A stretch of DNA of 64,000 nucleotides from Plasmodiophora brassicae (lineage: Eukaryota; Endomyxa: Phytomyxea; Phytomyxea; Plasmodiophorida). A program made the translations under genes and the position numbers. The DNA lies in NCBI GenBank assembly GCA_036867785.1, contig CP145415.1, positions 806,001 through 870,000 of the forward strand, written 5' to 3'. The notes beneath the pieces are model-generated. The model was not told the DNA's origin, did no database searches, and saw only the letters and a list, made by a program, of their open reading frames with translations. Position 1 is the stretch's first letter, and every line of letters starts with the position of its first letter. Below, one piece after another: positions 51,660 to 64,000 of this stretch.

Positions 51660-52465
51660 GACGCCAGGAGAAGTCGGACGAGTCGCCAAAGAGGAAACGT
51701 GGTCGGCCCGCGAAAGTAGACGAGACCAGTGAGACTGTATCGTGACGGGCAGATATGGTGGAAGTGCTTCTATCGTCCAAGGAGCAACTTCGCAGTTACT
51801 TCTTGGACGCCAAAAACAAGCAGCAGCTCACCAAGGGTTGGCAGCGACTGGCTGTCTTGTTTAACAACCAGCTGGACATGCGTGCGCAGCTCGACAAGAT
51901 CAACAGCAAATACCAGCAGGTTCTCGCCAGCTTGATTTTGTTCCCAAACTTTGTCGGAAAATCATCAGCGCCCGCTTTGGTTGAACGACGCTCACGAGGT
52001 GTCGTCGCGCAAGACGCAGTTGAAGCCGGTCGGTTGTTGCATGGGAGCTCGTCATTGTCGGTATGTCACGACCGTCGTCGGGTTCCTCGTGCAAGGCGTC
52101 ATGGGCCAGTCCTTGCTTCCCCTCGAAATGGGATACCAGAACATCCCGCCAATTGCTTAAGGTTGTTGCCCGTCTCGCGATCAGCAGCCTTCAACTTGTG
52201 ATACTGGGCGAGCACCTGCTGGTACTTGCTTTTGATCTTGCTGAGCGGCACATCCATGTCCATCTAGTTGTTAAACATGACAGCCAATCGCTGCCACCCC
52301 TTGCTGAGCTGCTGCTTGTTTTTGGCGTCCAAGAAGTACCTACGAAGTTGCTCCTTGGACGACAGAAGCACTTCCACCATATCTGCCCGCCACGATATAG
52401 TCTCACTGGTCTCGTCTCCTTCCGCGGGCCGACCACGTTTCCTCTTTGGTGTCTCGTCCGACTTC
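51660..52465. repeat. Fold-back inverted repeat, arms of about 270-280 nt
   Basis: Bases about 51660-51940 are the reverse complement, with roughly one mismatch in ten, of about 52197-52465; the centre is about 255 nt. Read outside-in, the right arm (minus strand) is open and encodes SDETPKRKRGRPAEGDETSE, WRADMVEVLLSSKEQLRRYF and KQQLSKGWQRLAVMFN, which resembles an AT-hook followed by a Myb/SANT-like (trihelix) DNA-binding domain. The left arm codes for the same but is interrupted. It is structurally parallel to the repeat at 9470-9905, although the two arm sequences differ. Confidence 0.8.
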
Positions 52466-52499
52466 TCCATGGCGTCTACCCCGGTCGTCCGCACGTTCA

Positions 52500-53165
52500 A
52501 GCGGCTACGTACACTGACTACGTCCTGGAGAGGACAATGCTGGCGGACGCCTTTGTCCTGTCCCTGCACCCAGCCTTGCGCGCCGCTACTGTTCCCCAGC
52601 AACCACGTACACTATCCGACGAGGTTACGCTGACGCACGGGCTGTCGTCTCATTTCCCATATCGGCCCCCTAATGCGTCGCGATATCGACGAGACAACCG
52701 TTGGCGGGACAGGAGGGACAGCGTTTTGTATTGATAATACATAACAGAAGTCCCCACAAGCCCTACGCCATCGATCAGTGGCCGTGGGACCAAGCTCACG
52801 CCAGAAGAGCGCGAACGTTGCCTACAACTCGGCCTGTGCCTAAACTGCCGAGCGCCGGGACACACGGTACACAGCTGCCCCCGCCGTCCTGCGTCCTCCA
52901 ACTGCGATCATCAGCAGGGAAACGGGCAACCGCGCGGCTGAACGCCTCGGTCGCTGCGCTCTCCGACAATACACGTACAATAGCAAACCCCGGCGCCTTA
53001 TCGTTCCATCCTGTCAGCGACCCCGAATCACCGCCCCTCATGTTCCTTCCATCCGCTCTCTCGTTATCTGACGACTGCGACACTCACGCTGTCTCGTGCC
53101 TCTTGGACAGCGGTTCGAGCCACACCTTCATCGATCGAACTGTTGCCCGTAGTGTGCTCCGGTAG
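52500..53165 (+). mobile_element. Broken Ty3/Gypsy-type retroelement fragment (gag C-terminus and protease)
   Basis: The fragment contains a gag C-terminal part with a CCHC zinc knuckle (CLNCRAPGHTVHSC, near 52835) and, downstream, a retropepsin-like active-site segment (CLLDSGSSHTFIDRTVA, near 53100). Reverse transcriptase, RNase H and integrase were not seen nearby, and no long terminal repeats were identified. It is a fossil, broken in several places; its age cannot be judged without related copies. Confidence 0.7.
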
Positions 53166-53399
53166 GGCACGTCTTCGTGTGTGCTCTAGTTGCACTGCTC
53201 CACAATATACTTGCCAGGGTTCAGTCGGAGTGGATTGCACTCATCCCCTTGTCTGCATAACGTTCCGACCGTCCAGATTGGTCGGGGCTCACCTGCTCCA
53301 CCACAGGCCGAGGAGCTGCCCATTGCCGGTACATGGGACAGTCTGCAGATGAGGACAAGGCCACGGTCCTCACCCGGGAACAAGCGTCACCATGGCGTC

Positions 53400-53740
53400 T
53401 GAAGTACTACTGCAAGGAGCTTGGAGTGTGCCGGGTCGTCTGCAATCCGCATGCATGAACAGCAGAGGCGCTACTGCAAGTTGTGTGCCGGAAGCGCCCT
53501 TGCAGGGACTGTAGTGGACGTCCATTCTGCGCGAATGACCGACTCGACCGTTTCTGCAAAGCGTACGGCGGAGACGCAATCTGTGTGCATAGGGCGCCCG
53601 TCTTCGAGCATGGTCGGCAGCCGTACGGCTGTAGAGACTGTAAAGGAACTGGCGTTGCTGTGGTCGATCGCTTCAAGCATACCTATTGCAAGGAGCGCAG
53701 TGGGAACCGACAGAACATCGTCTAGACGAGACGCGCAGGC
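53400..53740 (+). other. Degenerate Cys/His-rich repeat array of the C-K-x-C / E-H-G-R type
   Basis: Successive segments read RRYCKLCAGS, RPCRDCSGRPFCANDRLDRF-CKAYGGDAICVH, EHGRQPYGCRDCKGTG and HTYCKERSG. The recurring pattern C-x-x-C-x-G, I-C-x-H, H-G-R is like arrays of short zinc-binding modules found in some protists and large viruses. Only part is in one frame (about 53483-53725), and the modules look eroded. No start or full gene was defined. Confidence 0.4.
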
Positions 53741-53751
53741 GTTATCTCTGG

Positions 53752-53834
53752 TACACCAGCAAAGAAGGAAGAGGACTGGCTACACCAGCAAAGAAGGAAG
53801 AGGACTGGCTACACCAGCAAAGAAGGAAGAGGAC
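53752..53834. repeat. Minisatellite, 29-bp unit, 2.9 copies
   Basis: The unit TACACCAGCAAAGAAGGAAG plus AGGACTGGC repeats at 53752, 53781 and 53810 without visible mismatch, the last copy being partial. Confidence 0.9.
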
Positions 53835-53958
53835 AGCGCAGGCTAAGGCAGGCACGTGCACGAGAGGCATCCCAGGTACCGTTTGCAAATAAATGACCAT
53901 CCGCCATCATCTGTCGGAATGCACCGTACAACGACCAGGCTTTACTGGCTACCAGACG

Positions 53959-55028
53959 TCACTGCCTGATAGCACCCATGTTCGCGAGAAACTGAGAGAC
54001 GGCAGTGGCTCGGGCACGGTCGTTCTTGGCCGATTGGACAGCTTTAGCAGCCTTGTGGACGGCTGCCCTGCTGACGGTGACAGATGGTCGTGGCGTGATC
54101 GATTCCACGATCCGTCGGGCTTCGGATGGTGCGACCCCTGCCCGTACCAGGGCCAGCATCGCGTTCATGCGTTGAACGTGCTTGTCGGAGACCTGCTCAG
54201 CGACGTCCTGCCCGTTCAGCTTCCTGTTCATCCTCACGATCGTGGGCGGGCACTCGATGTTCTTCGTCGACGCGACCGGTATTGCAATGCTGACGGGCAT
54301 GAACGAGGTCGTGATCCGGGCCTGTCCTTTGATCTCGATTGGAAAGGTCGCCGTCGTCGCCTGGCACCGACCCATGACCAGCGTCAGGAAGTTGGACATC
54401 GCCTTGTCCATCTCCAGGAAATTCAGCACGATCCTGACGTTGACGGGCACCGACGTCGTCTGCTTCGCTGGGAACACGGTCCTGCCCAGGTGGACAGTCT
54501 GTGCGACGAACCCTGCGAAACCGTCATTACACACCACGTGGTACCGCTCGCCGGCCAACCTTTGTGCCCGATGACCATCGTCGCGGACGCAATCTCGAAC
54601 GCGAACTTGTTGCGATTGGTGATGCTCAGGGTACAGTCGGTGGAGAAGCTGGCGTTGCCGGCCGTGGCCTGGAAGTCGCGAGACCGACACTCCATTGTGA
54701 TCGGCGGATGCAAATCCGGGAAGTAGACGGCTACGAGGATCCCAACGACAGCAAGGACGAGGAACAGGATCAAGGAGATCCAGCAGCACGCCTGGCAGCA
54801 TCGCGATCGGTGCCTGCACACCATCCTGGACAGCAGCGGCATTCGATCATCGGTCATCACGACGTCACCTTCAGACAACGTTCCTGTCGGTTCATCCTTC
54901 TGGTCATCTCCGGACAAGGGACCCGTCGGCCCATTTGCCACTATCGATGCCTCGGTCTGTTCGTCCGTGTCGCAGACGCCCGCCGGGTTGGCTGTTGCTA
55001 CTGCTGCGGCAACGTCCTCCTCGTCCAT
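53959..55028 (-). CDS. LEA2-like (LEA14/NHL type) single-pass membrane protein
   Basis: The ATG at 55028 starts an acidic N-terminal region. A Cys-rich juxtamembrane patch and one membrane helix follow (WISLILFLVLAVVGILVAVY). The extracytosolic part resembles the LEA2 (water-stress/hypersensitive response) fold: DCTLSITNRNKFAFEIASAT, then after a 47-nt intron (about 54505-54551, GTTGGC...GCAG) VHLGRTVFPAKQTTSVPVNV-RIVLNF. The C-terminal tail is helical and basic (SRAAVHKAAKAVQSAKNDRA). In plants such proteins act in defence and stress, and related proteins exist in animals and protists; the role here is unknown. Confidence 0.6.
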
Positions 55029-55175
55029 GCTGTTCTGGGAGGACGTAATGAGAGATCAGTGCCAGAATTGATCTGGATCGGTGCGCGACATCAGTCAAAG
55101 GTCAAACGCGATGCCCGGCTAGACCGAGCGATCCGGCAGCCTGATGTATTGTTGATGGTGTGTACAGGAGGATAT

Positions 55176-59286
<4,111 letters not shown>

Positions 59287-59575
59287 TGTCGAACGTAAAA
59301 CACGGACTGCGTCCGGTACACTGACCTTCGGAGGACGTCTGTGAATCGGCCACAGAAAAAATTATCGCCAGTGGGCGCCCAGCACCCGCACCGGATCATG
59401 TAACGCCCATGTCAGCAGGTTGTAACACTGAACCAGTCGCGTTCGCGTAAATTCGCACACAATTAAATATGCAGTTCGTGACAGGGGTCGGCTTGATCGC
59501 CTGAATCAGACTGCACGATCAGGCGGCGGTCGAGTCAGAAAAGTCCGTGCGTGTCGATAGGCAGTTGTTGTGACG

Positions 59576-60449
59576 ATGGAGCAATCGTTGGCCGAAGCGT
59601 TCGAGCATGTCGAGGGGATCGGCAGCGAGATTGCCTTCCTTGAAGGCGTGTTTGAATTCCTGGCGAAGAAGCGTCCTGGGTTCATGCGGTCGAGCAGTGC
59701 GGTTGGCCATGTGACGAAGATCGCGCGGAAGTGGGCCGACCAGGCCAACAAGCAGCAGGCAGCGCAAGCGCCGCCTGTTGTGCCGGCACCAAAACAGATG
59801 GAGTCGACAAGCGAATTGCCACAAGAGCCTGAGCAGGAGCGTTCCGAAGAGGCGGAACCTGAAGCGCGGCCGCCTCCACCGGTGGGGAACGGTGGCACGA
59901 CCGACAAGTATTGTTGCCATGCTACGAAACGTCGCCTTATCTGACTCGATTTCTAGGTACACGTGGACGCAAACGTTGTCGGAGGTGACGATAATGGTCC
60001 CGATTCCGGCGACGGCAACGTCGAAATCGATTCGATGCCAGATTTCGGCGACGCGAATGAAACTGGCCCTGGCCGATTCGCCCACGCCTCTGCTGGATGG
60101 GCAATTCCCACAGCGAGTCGTTGGCGAAGACAGCACGTGGACGATTGAGACCGATCGTGCCGGCAAGAAGACCCTCACTATTTACCTGCCGAAGGTCAAC
60201 CAAATGAGCTGGTGGGACTGCATCCTAGAAGGCGAACCGAAGATCGACACGAAAGCGATCGTGCCCGAGAACTCGAAATTGCAGGACCTGGACGGCGAGA
60301 CCCGCGCAACCGTCGAGAAGATGATGTACGATCAGCGCCAGAAGGCGATGGGTCTGCCTACGAGCGAAGACCAGCAGAAACAAGAGATGCTGCAGAAGTT
60401 CATGAAGGCGCACCCCGAAATGGACTTCTCCAATGTCAAGATCAACTGA
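59576..60449 (+). CDS. NUDC: NudC nuclear distribution protein (CS domain)
   Basis: Exon 1 from the ATG at 59576 encodes a helical N-terminus with an acidic/Pro-rich linker. A short intron (59909-59955, GTATTG...CTAG) joins to the CS domain: YTWTQTLSEVTIMVPIPATA, LDGQFPQRVVGEDSTWTIET and QMSWWDCILEGEPKID. The C-terminal part (KQEMLQKFMKAHPEMDFSNV) is the NudC ending. NudC is an Hsp90-linked chaperone that stabilises dynein regulators such as LIS1, consistent with microtubule motor use. It is divergently arranged from ISWI, with 289 bp between start codons. Confidence 0.88.
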
Positions 60450-60796
60450 TTTCTGCAATGCCTGGTTAAAAATCTATCTCGCATCATGTCTGCCTTAAAG
60501 TACAGCAAGTCAGCTTGCTTCATAGAATTATAGTCCAGAATGGCATGCAAGAGGGGAACATTTCAGTTGGACCTCATCGTGCTTGCTGAGCACGAATCGA
60601 TGACAAATTCGATCGCGCAGCAGCTGAGGAATGCACAGAGATCCTCTCGGGTGATGCACTGCCAGGCGCCCGCAGACCTAGCACGTTCCGATTTGCGAGG
60701 GTCTCACGCCAAGTGGGCACAGAGTTGGCCACAGCGGGCTACCGAAAATGGAGGGCGGCTTCAAGCTTACGTTGAACGAAAGGATAGGTCCTCAGT
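60450..60796. other. No recognised gene
   Basis: This is the spacer between convergent NudC and CAF16-like genes. A plus-strand frame is open at 60540-60800 but has no motif. Confidence 0.4.
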
Positions 60797-61889
60797 TTAG
60801 TTTGCGAACTTCGCAGAGCGGCCGGGATGATAGCCATAACGGTCCGATTCTTGTTCATGGACAGCGTGCCCCATAGCAGACTCGGCTGCAGGTGGAACAT
60901 CGTCGCGCATCCTTTGCAGAACCGCTGATCGTAACGATCTGGCGTTGCCGATAAATCCGGCAACCGAGCCGTTCCAGCCGATCGTGCCGTCAGCATTCAG
61001 ATACAGAATGTCGGTCGCCCATGAGTCCAAGCTCTCTTCCAGGATGTGGGTCGCGTAGATTACGGTTGCTTTACGTTCGCCCGTGGATTCGCCCTTTATG
61101 TACTCCAAGAAATCGGTACGGTAGACGAGGTCCAGCGACGCGGTGACTTCGTCGAGCAGGAGAACGTCCCATGGCGGTATCAACTTTATGAAGAGATGGG
61201 CGCGACGGCGCTGACCATCCGACAACTAGCACAGAGCCCCAGTCAGCGTTAATACGATCAACACAGAGCACCCGGCCAGACCATGGGTACCGACCAGTCC
61301 AGGTCAACACCTAGGACCCGTTGTAGAAGCGCCGCACGATCTGGATACGCGGAGCGCTCTGCGTTAACTCGACATCAGACGGCCGGACCACGCGTAGACC
61401 AACGATACCTACGCTTGACGGTCATCTCAGCGACAGTCAGGTCTGACGTTGGGTTGATGTCGCGACCTGTCCACGAGTAAAAACATGGCCAAATCCAGCA
61501 AACGGCGGTCTGGAATTACCCGAGAAAGCCACAGTATGTTGTCCCCAGAAATTGGACACGTAAACCCGCCGCGTGTCGCCTAGGCTAGCATCAAACGAGT
61601 CGTACCCAAGGACACGCACAGCATCCGGTGGCGATATCATCCGGGACCCGGCAATGATTCTGTCGCGAGCAGTCGATACATCAGGATCGTCACTTCGCAC
61701 GCGCTCCGAGCCCGCCGACGATTACTGCAGAAGCGTGCTCTTCCCGGCGCCATTCCTCCCACACAGAAGAACGCGGGACCCCGTTTCGACTTTAAAACTC
61801 ACACCTTTCAACGTTCGGTCCTTTGCCCATACATGCTGGAAGGACAGGTCGCGAACGACTATTGCCGGGGGCTCGCCGCAAACGTCCAT
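60797..61889 (-). CDS. CAF16-like soluble ABC ATPase
   Basis: A stand-alone ABC domain of the CAF16/ABCI20 type. From the ATG at 61889: IVVRDLSFQHVWAKDRTLKG, Walker A GRNGAGKSTLLQ (near 61735), a central exon near 61560 (PPDAVRVLGYDSFDASLGDT), the unusual signature MSDGQRRRAHLFIKL instead of LSGGQ, Walker B VLLLDEVTASLD, and the H-loop VIYATHILEESLDSWATDI. The S-D-G-Q-R-R-R signature is characteristic of this family. Yeast Caf16 associates with the CCR4-NOT complex. At least two introns interrupt the gene, and a part from 61240-61440 was not fully spliced. Confidence 0.82.
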
Positions 61890-62052
61890 CCCGGGGGGCA
61901 ACCAGCGCGCAACTACACGTCCGCGGCAGCCTCCACAGGGCGGCTGAGTGGCTGACACTTCAAAGGGCGCCAAACTCGACTCGTAATTTTTGGGTTTCGT
62001 GGCCGGGGTTGCAGTTGAGGGGTCCGGGCAGGGCGACGTCGTTTGCCTGCCG
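61890..62052. promoter_or_regulatory. Divergent promoter region between CAF16-like and kinesin genes
   Basis: The two ATGs are 163 bp apart on opposite strands. No TATA box or known binding site was seen. Confidence 0.4.
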
Positions 62053-64000
62053 ATGTTCAGTCCAGCGACGCCGTCGCGTAGGCATACGCTGATTCGGGCC
62101 GGCCATGGCGACGTCATCGCTGCCATCGGCGCCGCTCAGCTGCATCGGGTGCCGGTGGCGGACGGCGCGCCGAAGAACCGGAAGATGGCCCTGCTCGAGT
62201 GGCAGCGCGCCAGACGAGCCGGCGCCGCGGTCAATAACGAGAACCTGACGCCGAATACGTTGAGTACCCATCCAAAGCCGATTGAGTCGAAACCGGCTCG
62301 ATCTGGACCGTCTTCGCGGTCAAAACAGCGTCTCGCTTCAGACGGGAAAACGAAGAGCGCTCGAGCCCTGTCTGCTGCTCCTGTCAACATCGCCGTGAAA
62401 GATTCGTCTTCTGAAGACGCTGTCGGCCCTCCTGTTAAATCAAGTGTATCGACTCGAACTTCTGCTGCCAGTGTTGCAGTGCAAACGGATGCCGAGCCCG
62501 GGCGGGAAGTTGACGCGTCGACGAGGGTCAATCATATTACGCATTCCCTTCGCGTTTGGAGTTTAGAGCGTCAGGTCGATCGGCTTCTGCTTCAACGCTG
62601 CTTTGTTGATTGGCGCGACCTGCATCTCCGCGCGCAGAACGAGTCCAGGGAGCTGTCGCTTCATCAGTACGTCGTTGACCTTGAGAGGCAGTTGGCTGAA
62701 GCACAGCAGCGCGCTCGTCAACACGAAGACGTTCGTCGATCGCTTCATGCACAGTTGCAGGATGCTCTTGGCTCGATTCGCGTGATGGCTCGTTTCCGTC
62801 CGGCACGACCTGGCATCGACACTACCGAGGGGCTCGCCATCAAACCGTGCACAGACTCTTTCGGCTATGACGTTGTTGTGCATGGTCCCAACAAGATCCA
62901 CACGTTAGTGACTCCTGACTTCGATGACTTCCGCCCGACTGACAATTGGATAGGTTTCGTCTGGATCACGTTTTCGAGACAGCGGATGCGCAGGAAGCGG
63001 TGTTCGCGTCCGTCCGCGATCTTATTCAGACAAGCTGCGACGGTTACAATGTTAACATCTTCGCGTATGGTGCGACCAATTCTGGGAAAACGTCCGTGCC
63101 ACACGTCTACGATCTTGAAATCACGCGCTGACACAACATTCAGGCACACGTTGGTCGGCCCCGATGACGGTTCGTCATGCGGCATCATATCGAGATCCGT
63201 GGAAGTCGTGTTTTCTGAATTGGGTCGTCTGGCCACTGAGTACAACGAGGCACGGTAAATCGAGGTATTAACGCGCCCCCCACCTAATGAGCACGTTTCA
63301 GGAATCTGAAATCCACGTCACCTATGTGGAGATATACAACGACACTTTGTACGATCTGTTCAAGCCGGACTCGCAGGTTGACTTAAGGACAAACCCTGGT
63401 AAGGATGCTGGCTCTGATCCCAAACACGTCGTTGACCACTTTGCTTTTAGACGGCACTACCTACTGCCGCAATATAAGCCGACATCAGGTGACGACTCCT
63501 GAAGAACTCCACGAGCGCTTACGCGAAGCCCAGACCAACCGAACGTTCCGCGAAACACAGTTCAATGTTGGTGGTGCACTTGTGTTCTGCGTTTATGTAG
63601 CCCCTAAACCTGCGTGCAGGAATGCTCTTCGCGGAGCCATTGCATCTTGCAGTTGTGGATGTCGTCGAAGTCTCGCTCGTCTTGCCTTTCATTTGTTGAC
63701 CTCGCGGGAAGCGAATGCCTCGGCTCTTCGGCAACAGGAGACGCGAGCTCCATCAAGGAAACGCTCCACATCAATCGTAGTTTGAACAGCCTGGGCACAT
63801 GTATCCAGGTAACGATGCCAACGTGAGGTATAGGACTGCGTCTGACTCGACGTAGGCACTGGCAACACAAGCGTCCTATGTCCCGTATCGAGACTGCAAG
63901 TTGACGAGACTCATGTCTGATGCCTTGGGCGGCCAATCGAAGACGCTATTCCTTATTACCGCCTCTCCCGAAGCTGGAGACACTCTTCAGACCATTGCAA
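62053..64000 (+). CDS. Kinesin-14 (C-terminal motor) kinesin, 3' end beyond the window
   Basis: The ATG at 62053 begins a Ser/Lys-rich tail, then a coiled coil (QYVVDLERQLAEAQQRARQH). The kinesin-14 neck is diagnostic: RRSLHAQLQDALGSIRVMAR-FRP. Motor motifs follow, with introns between: VFETADAQEAVFASVRDLIQ, the P-loop AYGATNSGKT (usually A-Y-G-Q-T-G-S-G-K-T), the segment ESEIHVTYVEIYNDTLYDLF, switch I CSSRSHCILQL, switch II LSFVDLAGSE, INRSLNSLGTCI, then YRDCKLTRLMSDALGGQSKT-LF near the window's end. Kinesin-14s move to microtubule minus ends and act in spindles and cilia. Introns include about 62905-62952 and 63100-63180. The last bases are still coding. Confidence 0.88.

Overview
This window is nuclear DNA from a eukaryote, probably a unicellular, flagellated or centriole-bearing protist. 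Genes lie on both strands and are interrupted by many very short introns (the ones I could place are about 38 to 65 nt, GT...CAG, with one GC-AG). Intergenic gaps are often under 200 bp. The proteins are clearly eukaryotic: ADAT3, a cytosolic carboxypeptidase, ERV1/ALR, HSF, a PI4K, NBAS, a two-pore channel, TMEM260, POC5, an ISWI ATPase, NudC and a kinesin-14. POC5, the tubulin carboxypeptidase and the kinesin point to centrioles and microtubule-based structures. The mixture of a fungal-like Zn2Cys6-PAS factor, an animal-like Reeler domain and DAP1, and a plant-like nuclear maturase does not fix the clade, so I leave it open. All gene models were spliced by eye. Coordinates run from start codon to stop codon and include introns.

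Layout. 1-7.7 kb: ADAT3 3' end, cytosolic carboxypeptidase, ERV1/ALR (minus), RING-H2 membrane protein (minus). 8-12 kb: HSF, a fold-back repeat, a PI4K-gamma-like protein with a signal peptide, and a membrane-anchored SRPBCC protein. 12-15.3 kb: copy A of an inverted segmental duplication, holding a cysteine-rich secreted protein, a secreted ankyrin protein and a tail-anchored protein. 15.4-24 kb: a Reeler protein, a Zn2Cys6-PAS transcription factor, a cytidine-deaminase-like gene and a coiled-coil protein. 23.9-31 kb: NBAS. 31-38 kb: a small membrane protein, a C2H2 zinc-finger gene behind a tandem repeat with AP-1-like sites, a two-pore channel, an SPFH-like protein, a DUF1749 hydrolase and a DAP1-like protein. 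38.2-40.9 kb: copy B of the duplication, inverted and decaying. 41-51 kb: TMEM260-like protein, nuclear group II intron maturase-like protein, LRR protein divergent from POC5, and a Lys/Glu/Ala-repeat protein. 51.6-53.9 kb: an accessory island with a second fold-back repeat, a broken Ty3/Gypsy fragment, a degenerate Cys/His-rich array and a minisatellite. 54-64 kb: LEA2-like protein, ISWI, NudC, a CAF16-like ABC ATPase and the start of a kinesin-14.

There is no operon logic. Recurrent functional themes are microtubule and centriole biology (CCP, POC5, NudC, kinesin-14), membrane traffic and lipid signalling (NBAS, PI4K, two-pore channel) and transcription or chromatin (HSF, Zn2Cys6-PAS, C2H2, ISWI). 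The most unusual items are the nuclear maturase with an altered reverse-transcriptase active site, the inverted duplication of secreted-protein genes, and two separate fold-back elements whose arms encode AT-hook-like DNA-binding peptides.
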